From assembly GCA_963691705.1 (NCBI GenBank), contig OY829540.1:70604367-70668366 (forward strand): DNA of 64,000 bases, in the 5' to 3' direction. Source of the stretch: Viola odorata (Eukaryota > Streptophyta > Magnoliopsida > Malpighiales > Violaceae). The position numbers and the translations under genes were made by a program. Below are positions 44,301-55,800 of the stretch, piece by piece. Positions within the stretch are counted from its first letter, which is position 1, and each line of letters starts with the position of its first letter. A model generated the notes under the pieces. It searched no databases and was not told the DNA's origin. It saw only the letters and a program-made list of their open reading frames with translations.

Positions 44301-44719
44301 AGTGATTCTACTGTTAGTACATCATTCTTCAAGAGGGAAACTATTCCTTCCAAACCCGCAACCTGTATTTAACACATTAACAAAATTTAGTTTCAAATTT
44401 CAAGACCCAAAATCAACTCAAAGCTAGAAACATATTATCTTGTTCAAGCACACACACACGGGTTATGTATTTCATAAAATCCATTTCAGTCCTGTAGTTC
44501 CAGTTGTTTCTTAAAGTTACAATGTAGGGTCACCGCGGACTGCTCGAGCTGCTCACGCGGCGAGAGCGGGTCGCCGCGTGCAGGACGGGGGACGGACTGG
44601 GAACGGCCCCCACGGGACCTTCCTCAGGTTGAACAGTCAACTCAGAACTGGTACGGACAAGGGGAATCCGACTGTTTAATTAAAACAAAGCATTGCGATG
44701 GTCCCTACGGATGCTAACG

Positions 44720-44753
<34 letters not shown>

Positions 44754-44788
44754 AGTGAAGAAATTCAACCAAGCGCGGGTAAACGGCA

Positions 44789-44844
<56 letters not shown>

Positions 44845-45410
44845 TGCATGAATGGATTAACGAGATTCCCACTGTACCTGTCTACTATCCAGCGAAACCA
44901 CAGCCAAGGGAATGGGCTTGGCGGAGGTAGCTTACCTCGCAATTACTCACAACTTGGAGAACCTCGCAATTACTCAGAGCATTGTATAACAGGAAATTTT
45001 ACCACTCAAGCTCTCCAGCCAATTTGAGCGAAAGTTTTCTGCTTAGAGACAAATTGTTTCCACTAAACTATATGCAGCGGAATCAATAATTCTCTATTCA
45101 ATAGAATTCAATCACATTCAGCAAAAAAATGCTAGTTTCATAAAACACGTGCAATAGAGACTGAATAATAATAATTCAACAATCTGGAACTAAGTACTTA
45201 AAAAACAGTAGAAACAGCATACATGAGAGAACTCAAGCAAGTTTTTGATCGAAGTTTTGCTGTGATTGAGAAATTCAAAAGCTTCTAACTTGTCCTTTTT
45301 TTAGTGAGAAAAGTAAACAGCGAATGTGGGTACTGAACCTGCTGAGCTGCGGAACGGGATGCATCAACGTAGGATTCAATGTGCTGAATCAGCTGACTTG
45401 GTTGTGCCAT
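34729..45410 (-). CDS. MMS19: MMS19, cytosolic Fe-S cluster assembly targeting factor
   Basis: Large HEAT-repeat adaptor of the CIA targeting complex. It hands Fe-S clusters to DNA helicases, polymerases and demethylases such as XPD and ROS1. The first exon (45339-45410) reads MAQPSQLIQHIESYVDASRS. Later exons give VAGLEGIVSLLKNDVLTVES, ADWRALRGALVGCLALMRRR, DPHCLMLTFHIVEVLVQLFP and FSSTPLFEPFAMPLLLEKLS. The largest are 39879-40613, 38845-39230 and 36950-37830. C-terminal HEAT exons read VVRETTIQCLAAMSELPHAR and SKALDDPRRNVRQEAVKCRQ. About 20 exons are visible, and I did not fix every boundary. The last exon enters at WA and meets TGA at 34729-34731. Reading past it gives KSSRSLRF and a second TGA at 34702, where relatives as I remember them end in an SRSLHF-type tail. 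Introns hold rDNA, a MITE and a G29 run. Confidence 0.93.
35349..35377 (+). repeat. G29 homopolymer in an MMS19 intron
   Basis: Twenty-nine consecutive G on the plus strand, so a C run in the MMS19 transcript. It lies between the exons ending in MRLQ and THPHMM-like sequence. The true length is uncertain because such runs are misread. Confidence 0.85.
40936..41194. mobile_element. Stowaway-like MITE in an MMS19 intron
   Basis: 259 bp flanked by TA. The inverted ends read CTCCCTCTGTCCTTTAATAA and TTATTAAAAGACAGAGGGAG. It sits between the exons encoding the FSSTPLFEPF and NVGDFDVKRE segments, so it does not disturb coding. Confidence 0.8.
44530..44924 (+). other. 25S rRNA gene fragment inserted in MMS19 intron 1
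   Basis: About 395 bp matches plant 25S rRNA from TCACCGCGGACTGCTCGAGC through AACAGTCAACTCAGAACTGG, ACTATGACTCTCTTAAGGTA and AGCGAAACCACAGCCAAGGG to GGGCTTGGCGGA. Beyond both ends the rDNA match stops abruptly. Several differences look like loss of CpG (GACGTGCATG for GACGCGCATG), the pattern of methylated decay. It is antisense to MMS19, is not a functional rRNA gene, and includes the conserved I-PpoI homing-endonuclease site at 44802-44816. Confidence 0.93.
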
Positions 45411-45607
45411 TGCTTCGTGAAGACGGAGAGATAGCTTAGGGTTTTAGGAGGTTTGTGGCAGAGACTAGAAAAGGGTTTAGTGAGTTTGATGAAACGAACT
45501 TACGTTTCAAATTTTACAATTGGAAACAATGCGGGGCTTATATAGTTTTCTTTTTTCTTTTTCATCCTTCTTCTTCTTCTTCTTTTTATAGGCTTACTAA
45601 TTTTATT

Positions 45608-45654
<47 letters not shown>

Positions 45655-46357
45655 TAGTATTTATTGATTCTTAAGCAGAAAATATTGCCTACACAATACG
45701 GATATTCTTCTGTTAGAATAATTATTAATTGTTATTTTTATTAGAAAAAAAGAACAGACAAATCTAAAATCAAGAAACCTTAAATATAATGACGACAACA
45801 TGATACTAACTAATTAATCGGCCAATTTAGTTTTAGTTGAATCGTCGCATATCATGATAATATCAGTAGTACACAACACAACAATTATTTTTGTGACCTA
45901 TTTTTCATCTACTTTTTTTTTCAATTCCTTATCAAACCCCATAATAACTAATCCATTAACCCCAATTTTCTCCCACAATCCAAACATAACCTATCTTTTT
46001 ATTGTTTAGAAACTTCATCTGTGCTAATGTTTCTGTCCCTCTATTGTGATTCGTGAGCTAGTTTTACTGGTTGGGCTTAGAATGGTAATTGGGCTTAAAT
46101 GCATTGTTTAGGTTAATTGGGCTTAAATGCATTGTTTAGGTTAATTGGGCTTAAATGCATTGTTTAGGTTAATTGGGCCTTATGTAATATTCTTTTCATT
46201 AATGGAAATTGTGCTATTATATTTTAGGCTTAAAAAAAACAGCAAAAGATGCTTCCTCGTGCAAAAAGCCCCTTGTACATCAGTAAACATACATCGTACA
46301 GCATGATTTGCGAAGTTGAAAATGCGAATGCGAATGCTCAGAGAACTTTTTGTCATC
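45411..46357. other. intergenic with simple repeats
   Basis: Upstream region of MMS19. It contains a TTC run (about 45564-45585), an (AT)n tract of about 40 bp (45611-45652) and a 28-bp tandem repeat near 46.1 kb. No gene is seen. Confidence 0.6.
46087..46178. repeat. 28-bp tandem repeat, about 3.3 copies
   Basis: The unit starting GGGCTTAAATGCATTGTTTA recurs at 46091, 46119 and 46147, with a partial copy at 46175. Copies are almost perfect. It lies about 180 bp past the stop codon of the gene ending at 46358. Confidence 0.9.
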
Positions 46358-49165
46358 TCAAAAACCATTAGCCCCAGAACTTTTACCATCACAAGAAGCT
46401 TCCTCAAGCAAATCTAGAAATCCTTTCTGGGCTGTTCGTTGAATTCCTGGAACGTTTAAACGAGCCCCAAAGCTAGATGCTGCTTCGAACTTTGTCCAGA
46501 GTTCCTTCTTCAGAGTATTTTCGCCAGGACGCTTACCCGTCCGCATTGTGCTGTCAGGTTCCTTCCACATCGGAGTGCTTTCTACTAGCGGTAAGCTGTT
46601 GCCTAGGGTTTCTGCTGGATAAAAAATGCGAAGTTCTTAGTAGACTGATTTCCAACTCAGCATGTGGAATAATACAAACAGCAATATTGAAGAAGTTAAT
46701 ACCTTTGCTAAGAGACTTCTTGATTAGACTAACTTGACCATCATCATCTTTCGGTAGAGACGAGATTCTTTGCTGGTTCAAAACAGGAGCATCCACTGGT
46801 GCAATGCTCTCCAATTTTCCATCTGATGGTTCCAACAGAACACAAGTTTTAGGAGGAGAGAAAGACCAATCTGGTGAAGAGTCCAACTCCTTCTGGGTCA
46901 TTCGGGATTGATGAGCTTGCTGTATGCCCAAGAGTTCAGGATACTTCAAAGCTAGATCATCAGAACCTTCACTGTCAGAGGACTCAGAAATTTGCGGATG
47001 GAATCCAGTACGAAAAGGGGTGGATTTTCGATACTTGTTATTGCATCTATAGGAGGACTCTGCTATGGGCTGAAGCAACATGCAAGATCTTGGAGGGGAC
47101 ATCTTTGAGGAAGGAGTCATTACAAGAAATGACTGTTCTCTTTTTGGGACCATGGGGGAAGATGCAATGCCACACTCAAGGGCACCTTTTGCCACAGTCA
47201 TACCCAAATCATAAGGCTTCTTTGGGGTTGGTTTCACAGTTATGGCTTCGAGTAAAACATCACACCCATCTCTAGAGATCGTAAAAAATGATGGTATTTC
47301 AACAGCAGGATTTGAATCTTTCCCCTCAACTGCTCGTTTTGGCGAGTCTTGGTGTCTGGATGATAATGCCTTTGACATTGGAAGAGGTGTGAGCATAAAG
47401 AGTTGCCTGCTTCTCTCAACATTACAGCCTGCTCGCCAAGAGACAAGGGGAGAAGGTGAGATCAATGACCCCATCTTTGTTTGTTCTGGACTCTCGATTT
47501 CCAGATTTTCATCTTCATTTACTGAGGATGTTTTATTGGCTGAAGAGTTTGCCAGCTGATCATTACACTCCATCAAAGAACTAGAGAGTATTTTCTGTAA
47601 CCTTGGACCCCATGGCTGCAATAATTGTAAATGACACTTCATATCACTTAAGCAACCTAGTTTAAGCAGCGCAAAGAAAATACAATTGAACTTATAGTGG
47701 TACTAACCTTTAGCGAGTATAGTATGTCAGACAAAACCTGATAAAGCAACTCAATTTCTTTGTTCCCTTGTTTGTTTGGTGCCTTCACTTTAGACGCTTG
47801 CGCAACAAGCTCATCAATCTGATAATTAATAAATTAGTAACCGTAAGAACACACCACAGCTAAAATCCAACAGAAAGTTTACCAAAAGCAGTTCTATCCA
47901 GGCAACAAACAGGCAAACACAAGGCAGACCAGGTACCATCTCAGAACTCAAAAGGCAACATGTATATCATTAGATACCCATCTAACATGATATATAAAAT
48001 GTTATACCAATTCACATTGCCATTTGACAACTAAAACCTAGGTCTGCCTGCAAATAATCATTCTGAACTACAAGAGCCATTTGACAAATAGACTAAGAGC
48101 AAATACAATAACTATTTCCAAAAGTAAATCTTGTCAACCACCAAAAGAAAAGAAGTAACAAAGGAACCAAAACAGGTGCCCGTTAACAGAAGTGCAAACA
48201 GCATGTTCTTTACAGAATGGATCAATTGCCTAAAACTTCTGCAGCATCATATAACGACTCCCTGACAACCCTAAAATCCTCTTCTTTTTTCAACAAAAGA
48301 TTACCAGCCGCACATTTACAGGTAAAATTAAAGTTTAACTCTATGTTACATTACGCTGCAAACTGCAAAACGTTCTCAGTTGAAAGGTAAAGTTACATAA
48401 TACAAACATGAGGTTTTGTTTGGTATTCCTCTTGTAGGTGTTTTGGCAGTGAAAACAGCAAATTGCTACTTTTCTGTTCCACTCGGGAAAAAAACACAGA
48501 TTTCAAGTGAGACAGACAGGATGAACTGCTTTTTGGATTAAAAGAACAAAACGAACTGAAAATTCAACATCTTATTTCCAAACACAACTACTGTGCCATG
48601 TAATGGAACCACAAGAAAACGCTAATTAACTGATTGGTAAAAACGAATACCAAATATTCATAAAAAAACTGGAATCTAGAGCACAAAGCATGCATAGTAG
48701 AAGAAAACTAATTAATTAGGTGACAGATTGAACAACAAATTTTCTCAAACTTATCCAAGCAAAAAATTCACATACGAGCAAGCAAAGTCCAGATTTTTCC
48801 ATTCATCGCTCCACCCAAACAACTATGCGGTCAAACGAGGTCGAATTACTGATGATATAACAAAGCCACACGCAATGGGAGATGGCGACAATCCAAAAAC
48901 AACGAGGCGTTTCTTCAATCTGGTGGAGAAAGTTTAGATAGTGAGTTACCTGTTGAGTGAGATTCGAACGAACAAGCAAGAGGCGATCCAAGCATTCATT
49001 TCCTTTCCCTTCGTCTTCTTCTCCTCCTTGCTCTTCTTCAGGAACCCTAACCTCTCGTTTATCAAATCCTATCGCTCCTTTCTTGCACAGTCTTCCTCCT
49101 CCGACATGATTGTTGTCGTTGGATACGTCTCTCAGCGGCTTCCTCACCGATCTTCCGTTTTTCAT
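46358..49165 (-). CDS. unrecognised plant protein with KPLRDVSN and SPP(K/R)xC repeats
   Basis: Four exons (48950-49165, 47708-47818, 46703-47615, 46358-46611) join in phase to 497 residues. I do not recognise the family. The N-terminus carries RSVRKPLRDVSNDNN, a motif style seen in cell-cycle and cohesion proteins. A short coiled segment follows (DELVAQASKVK...EIELLYQVLSDILYSL). The middle is Ser/Pro-rich with two related motifs, SPPRSCMLLQP and SPPKTCVLLEP, plus several SP/TP sites (LTPLPMSK, VKPTPKKP). The C-terminal FGARLNVPGIQRTAQKGFLD looks conserved and globular. I chose the ATG at 49165 because upstream Leu codons give only an extended frame without ATG. A mitotic or chromatin role is a guess from motif style only. 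Confidence 0.8.
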
Positions 49166-49401
49166 CTTTCCTCGGTCTCTCAAGAATCTTCTCTGGCGCT
49201 ATGAGTGATTTTGTTTTGTGCGCTTCTTTTTTGGATTTGAATTTCCCCACGCCACTGTTTTTTGCGTTTTTTCGACCGTTAGTATTCTTGTTTTGTGTTA
49301 AGAATCAGTCCAAAAGTTTTTACTAGGAGAACTTGTAGTAATAAATTCACCCTAACAATTTACCCTTTTCAAACATACTACGCCAAATAAAGGACTAGCA
49401 A

Positions 49402-49570
49402 TGTAGTGCCTAAATGGTTGCCGTTTCCGGAGGGAGTGGTTAAAATCAATATGGATGTTGCTATCGAAGCTGATGGTTCGGGATTGGGCTTCATCGCTAG
49501 GGACGCTATGGTGTTTGACGGGACCCATTTTCCTAGAGCAACGGATGGGGGTTGCTTGACAAATCTTATC
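49402..49570 (+). pseudogene. RNase H-like (retroelement-type) domain fragment
   Basis: The frame reads WLPFPEGVVKINMDVAIEAD then GSGLGFIARDAMV. This matches the plant RNase H-like domain found in LINE-derived reverse transcriptase proteins (W-x-P-P-x-G-x-x-K-x-N-x-D...G-x-G-F-x-x-R-D). Only the first part of the domain exists before the frame closes. It sits in the promoter gap between two divergent genes. Confidence 0.6.
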
Positions 49571-49745
49571 TTAACAAAATCTAATTGAACCAATTGAACC
49601 TGGACAGTAGGCATGTCCTGGTGCCTACTAAACTCCCGAAACTTACAAACATGAAAAATGTCCATGGCTCTTAAGCAGTAAGCAACAAGGACAATTTCAT
49701 CATCTCCGAGAGTAAAACCTCTGCAAAGCAAAAACATAAGAAGCC

Positions 49746-51643
49746 ATGAAAACCCATTTCCAAGAAATACAAATTCCTCAACAGAAGCACTTCTCTTCGC
49801 TCCCTTTCCCTTCCATCCTCTCCCCTTCCTATCCCTCTTCTTCCTCCCTACCTGACTCCATCAAATCCAGCAAACCCTTTTTGCAGTCTCTGCTGCACAA
49901 GGCAGGGGCAGTTCTCTTCAGAGGGTTTGATGTCAAGACAGCTCTTGATTTCAACAATGTTGTTGAAACTTTTGGCTTTGATGAGTTGCCTTATGTGGGT
50001 GGAGCTGCTCCCAGGACTAATGTTGTGGGTCGTGTCTTTACCGCCAATGAATCCCCGCCTGACCAAAAAATCCCATTTCATCATGAAATGGCTCAGGTAC
50101 TCTAATTTTGTCCAATTTAATTAAAATTGAAGTAAAGTTAACTACTTTTTTTTCCAGTTGTTATTGCTTTCCCTTTGCTTTTATTGTAATGAAATTTCTG
50201 AATGTTATAGTGTAACTGTTAATGATCCCTTGCTTGTTAGGATTTAGAGTTAGCGTAAGTTGTTTTTATTTGATAGAAAAAATGTTTGTTGGATACTTTG
50301 ACTCATTTCTCTTAGTACTCATTTGCTAATTTAGGGTTTAGTACCTAGTAGGGTTCGTGGGTTTGAGGTTTATCCTCCTGGAATAGAGTTTGAGTTGGTT
50401 GCTTTTTTCCTTTTTCCTCTTTTGTTGTGACAGAGTTCATGGAATGCAATAAGAATGAATATGCGCTAATCATGCTGATGTAACTTGTTTTCTTTCCCTT
50501 GGAAAAGCACTATTTCATATAATAGTTTTGATTTTAGAATGAAAAGGTAATGAGAGCATAAGAAAGAGATATCAGACTGAATTTTGTGCTCTAATTTGTA
50601 GCCCAAGACCCTGAAGTTTTTCCAAGAACCCTAGAAAAAGAAAAAGACTTGAAGAATGATCAGTGTAAAGACGTTATCCAATGCAAAAGAAAATGCTTTT
50701 GAATATGCTTCACAATTCATTATGCGATTTTAACTTCCCGTGGAACTAGGCAGTTTTTGTCGTTTGGCTCGAGAGTGATTAAATGCTTTCAGATCTGCAG
50801 CTACTGATAGCTTAATATTTTCATGTTTCTAGAACGAGTTTGCTGGATTTTGTTGCCTTTCTGAGACTTTTTCTTTGCAGGTACCTGAGTTTCCATCCAA
50901 GTTGTTCTTCTACTGTGAAGTAGAACCAGGAAGTGGGGGAGAAACTCCAATAGTTCTTAGCCATGTTGTGTATGAGCGAATGAAAGAGAGGTATCCTGAT
51001 TTTGTTGAACGATTAGAGGAGCATGGGTTGATTTATATTCGAATATTAGGTGAAGATGATGATCCTTCATCACCAATTGGCCGTGGATGGAAGTCAACAT
51101 TTTTGACCAAGGACAAGAGTGTAGCAGAGGAAAGGTTTGTACTTCCAGCTTTGCTATGTGTGATTTAATCTTGGTGGCCTGTAGTTGAGAGTTCAGTTCG
51201 TGTTGTGCACTAAATAAATACAGCATTGTAGTTGCTGTTTGATGGTTTTAAACTCACAATGATTGGACTTCAATTTTAACAGGGCTGCTAAGCTGGGAAT
51301 GAAGTTGGAATGGCTGGAAGATGGAGTGAAAACAATAATGGGTCCAATTCCAGCGATCAAATACGACAATACAAGAAATCGCAAGATTTGGTTCAACAGC
51401 ATGGTTGCTGCTTACACAGGCTGGAAAGACGGGCGAAATGATCCTGTGAAAGCAGTCACATTTGGGGATGGTAAACCATTGCCCGATGAGATCATCCATG
51501 ATTGTTTGAAAATCCTTGAAGAGGAAAGTGTTGCCATCCCTTGGCAGATAGGTGATGTTCTATTGATAGACAACTTGGCTGTTCTTCATGCCCGTCGATC
51601 ATTTGATCCACCTCGCCGGATACTTGCTTCTCTTTGCAAATAG
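49746..51643 (+). CDS. clavaminate synthase-like / TauD family dioxygenase
   Basis: Predicted Fe(II)/2-oxoglutarate-dependent oxygenase, like the plant clavaminate synthase-like protein family (Arabidopsis At3g21360 type); the substrate is unknown. Three exons (49746-50096, 50881-51134, 51283-51643) give 321 residues in phase. The metal-binding pair lies in PFHHEMAQ at the end of exon 1 (HxE form). The distal ligand His is in DNLAVLHARRSF, and the oxoglutarate-binding Arg is in PPRRILASL near the C-terminus. Conserved LFFYCEVEPGSGGETPI and IWFNSMVAAYTGWKDG segments support the fold. The catalytic set looks complete. It is divergent from the gene starting at 49165, 580 bp away. Confidence 0.92.
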
Positions 51644-52862
51644 CAACTGTATGGAATATATATACTTTTGTACTAAAATAATACATGAGAAAAGCAAGTT
51701 CTGAAAAAGTTGTCCCACTTATGTTTATGACAATGAAGTCAAGACACTGCCTTATGAGAATCAACGAAAAGAGGAAAGTCGAACAAGTAAAGGGATACAT
51801 TATAGTGCAAGAAGTTCAACAAGTCGATATGATAGGGTTCGCAATTGTGTGAAATAGCCCAATAGCAATGAAAGAGATATTCGGGTGAGAAAGCTTCATA
51901 ACATTGTCCAAATATAATTGTATTTTTGGTATGCAAAAATGAAAATCAATCACAAAAGGCTCGAAAAAGATGTATTAATAAGCTGGTTTATTAATGGTAG
52001 GACAATGGTTAGAAGAGATGGCAGATGAGAGGAGACCGTGTGTTGAAGTCAGATTGAAGTTACAAGAGCGGGGAAGGAAGGAAAAGAGGAAATGAAATGA
52101 GGATTTCTTTTCTCCCTTTATGTCTCATGTCTGAGAATGAAAAAGGAAACCTCTGCCCTAAAATCAGTCTAGCAAATATTGCTACAGTAATAATAATAAT
52201 GATAATAAATAAATACGAGCAGTATACAAGAATTAAGAAAACGACGTTTATACTTTCCACTAAAATGATGCTTGAGAAAAGCAGGTTTTGTTCGATTTAT
52301 GTTCAATTTCAAGGACAGTAACTCTACGAGTTAGGATATTGTAGGGCTCCTCATATAAATCTTGTAGCCAGAAGGTTAGGCACTGCCCACATGAGTAGCT
52401 GCATATGATCCAACAGAGCATCAGAATCCAATTTTCATCAATATCATTCAAAACATAAAAATCATTGTCCACAACCCCTCCATGTGGGCATGCTTTAGGT
52501 AGGATCTTTGTAACTTGTTTTTTTGTGAAAGAGGACTTCAAGCTTGAGAGTAACATGCCAGATAAGAAGGGCAAACAGTCGAGGTCGAAATAACATGAAC
52601 GTAAGCTGTCAAAGCAGCGAAAGATCGAACGATCAACACAAGAATTGAACAAATTGCAATAAGCTCTACCCAACTAGCATGTCTTACAAACAACCAAACC
52701 TTTCCTCGTCTAAATAACATTTTAGTGGATAGGATAGATGATCTATAATACTGTTGTATAACCATCTTAGTGGAATATCAGTACTGCTATGCACACATAA
52801 CTACATATACAAAAAAGGGAAAATGAAGGGTGATGGTATCAAAAATGGTGCTTCTCTGATAA
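51644..52862. other. convergent intergenic region, 3' flanks
   Basis: Contains the dioxygenase 3' untranslated region and the likely 3' region of the receptor kinase on the other strand. No further gene is supported. Confidence 0.5.
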
Positions 52863-55800
52863 CTATCTTCCTTGAACAAGGCCACTAAATACTTGACTGT
52901 TCCCTGCAAGAGTTGCTTCCCATTCGATGGAAGACAGAACAATCTGTGACAGAGAAATCACTACTTGCTTCATATCAGGGCGTAGGATGGGATCCTCATC
53001 AACGCACTGCTTCGCTAGCATGGCCAACTGTGAATACAAAGAAAACAGCAAAGGAACGAAATTTAGAGAGACTTACAAAATGGTTTCATTTCTCCACTTG
53101 GATGGAAGCAAGTTTTATTTGAAAGCATCTTATCAAGCAAATATGTACAACAAGGTTTAAGGTAATATGAATGTACCTTGAATACACAATCATGGGGATA
53201 GAGCTCCATCATATTGGGGTCGATGAGGTCCTTCAAGCTAGACATACTCAAAGAATCAGGTGAGTTTCTAAGAGCTGCTAGCATCTGCAATTGCTCAAGC
53301 ATTAGGAATTGCTTAAGTGCAAGAAATGTGGAAAATTTTAATGAAATGAAGGAAATCCTAAGAGCAAGACCACCCTACTATCCCTCATTCACCCTCACTA
53401 ACCGTATGCCTGCTCCTAGATAATTTGACAACTTAATTCAAATTACACTGCCATTCTTGCAATAGGAGCATACATCTACAACAATTCACCTTCAACAAAA
53501 GTGCATAAGAGGAAAAATCTTCCTTATATTGCTTTAAGTTGAGAAACTCAATCCTACTTTTGCAAATTAAGATTTATTCCACAGGCTAGTTCATGCCTCC
53601 ATTGATCAAGTTAATTTTGGAGTGCAGAAAAGCAGAACTCACAACGGATGCCAAAGAACGTCTTTCAGAATTTTTTGCCACTGCTCCTTCAGTTCGTATA
53701 GTGGCTTCTTTCCCTGATATGATCTCAAAAAGCACAACTCCAAATGCATATACGTCACTTTTAGTAGTCGCCAGGCCATCACTCAAGTATCTGAGAAGAG
53801 AAAATTGGCAAAATTGCAGCAGTTTTACAGAATCATGGGCGGAAGTAGCTGATGAAAAATACATTCACTTACTCTGGAGCTAGGTAACCGTATGTGCCAA
53901 CAACTTTAGTTGCTGTAGCTTCTCCATCACCTGTTTTTTCAACAAGTTTTGCCAACCCAAAATCTGAAATCTAAATGCAATAGTATTTTGTGAGGTCCAT
54001 TAACATATTAAGCTTAAAAGTTGAGATCAGTGAAGTCAGATAAGTTCAAACCTTCGCCCTGAAGGAATCATCAAGTAAGACATTGCTCGTCTTGATATCC
54101 CGATGGACATAGTGTGTTTTTGTGTGCTCGTGGATGTATTCCAGACCTCTAGCAGCATCTAGCACAATCTGCACCCTCATGATCCATGAGAGTGGTGTAT
54201 GACCTTGAAGTAGATAACATTTACAGTTTCAGGATCACATAGAAATGTTATGGAACAATGCACCTCTAGAGTAGCTAAAGGTGTAAACCAAAGTGATTTA
54301 ACAGTAAAGGTTATTTCATGTCATTATACTAGTTATCAAAGTCAAGTAACAGTGTCCTTCCTAACATCCTTCAAGAAAGTCAAGTATTATCTATCACCAT
54401 ACTGTGGAACTTGTTTTACTGCGCCATGCAGATTGAAAAGTTAAAATATCCCAAACAAGCAAAGTTGACAGCAAAGAAAAAGGCAAGTACAAGTACAAGT
54501 GATCTTACCCTTGCTCTGTGGATCATGTAAATGGCTTTTAAGTGAACCCCTTTGGGCATGTTCATAAATCAGGAAGAGCTCATCAGCACTGGCAGCGTAC
54601 CCGATCAATTCCACCTTTTGATAAAAGTAAACCAAGATACATGTCAATGTTCAAATTACTGAAGGGAAAATGATCGATAGCTGAATTAACAAAGAGCATT
54701 ACCAGATTTGTATGATGCACTTTGCAGAGGACATTCAACTCTGCCATAAATTCTCTAGTCTTTGTAGCAGTCATTCTCTTAATAGCCACTTCCTGAAAGA
54801 CGTGAAATCAGATGAATAATACAGTTGCAAGTATAATTACTCCAAATAGTCACCATGTGTTTGGCAAGACCACTCAGAATAAGTGGGCAAGTTAATATAA
54901 CAATAACATACAATCTCTTGAAAAAAAGGTAGAAACCTGGTCACGAAGGTTGGCATAATATACAGACCCATATGTTCCATGCCCAAGAAGGGTTGAATCA
55001 GAAAACCCATCAGTTGCAAACACAATTTCTTCATAGGTGAAAACCACAGGCTTTTCTATGTCAAACACATCAGTTCCAATAACTGTAAAGAAGAACCAGA
55101 AGTCACAAACCCGAGCTTAAAAAAGATCAGTAAAATGTAGTGCGCAACAAATTTCGGAAACCAACTTCTTTCCAACCAAACACTCTCAAAAACTGAAAGT
55201 AAGTCATCATCTTATTATAGTTTGATAAAACCTTTAGGTATAGAAATCTGGTGGCTGGCAGACTCCCTGTTTGTTGGCCTCCCTTCTATAGATTTGCAGC
55301 ACATATACCTCCCTGAAGCACAACAAAAACTTGGCTTGCGAAGAATTTGAAATTTATGAGAACTTTTTCCATCTGTGTCTTTAGATTCACTTCCGTGAGC
55401 CTTATTGAAGCAACTTGAGGACTTCAGAGCCACACAAAGGACAACACAAAATACAATCACTGCAAGACCAATGCCAATACCTCCTATTATCCACCCATAT
55501 TGTACATGAGCCTTATGACTTGCTTGATTTTCTGCAAACATAGAGCATACAGGTCATTATATGATATACCCCACACTTCCTATGTTTAAACCAGAATAAC
55601 CTCCCAAGTAAGTAAAGGCATAGAAATGAAGGACTGAAATTTCAACGAAGTTTACAGGCACCTATATCAGCAACATTATTTATTAAATAATACAAGAATG
55701 AACAAAAACATCATCTCTTTTGAAGTCTATGAATACATACCTGGTAAAATGTCAGCGGAAGGCGCAGGAACAGGGGCAGGAGGAACACTGATCTCCATTG

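Noticed and set aside
44839..45027. 62-codon frame in MMS19 intron 1
   Set aside because: It overlaps the 25S rDNA fragment and is a by-product of rRNA sequence.
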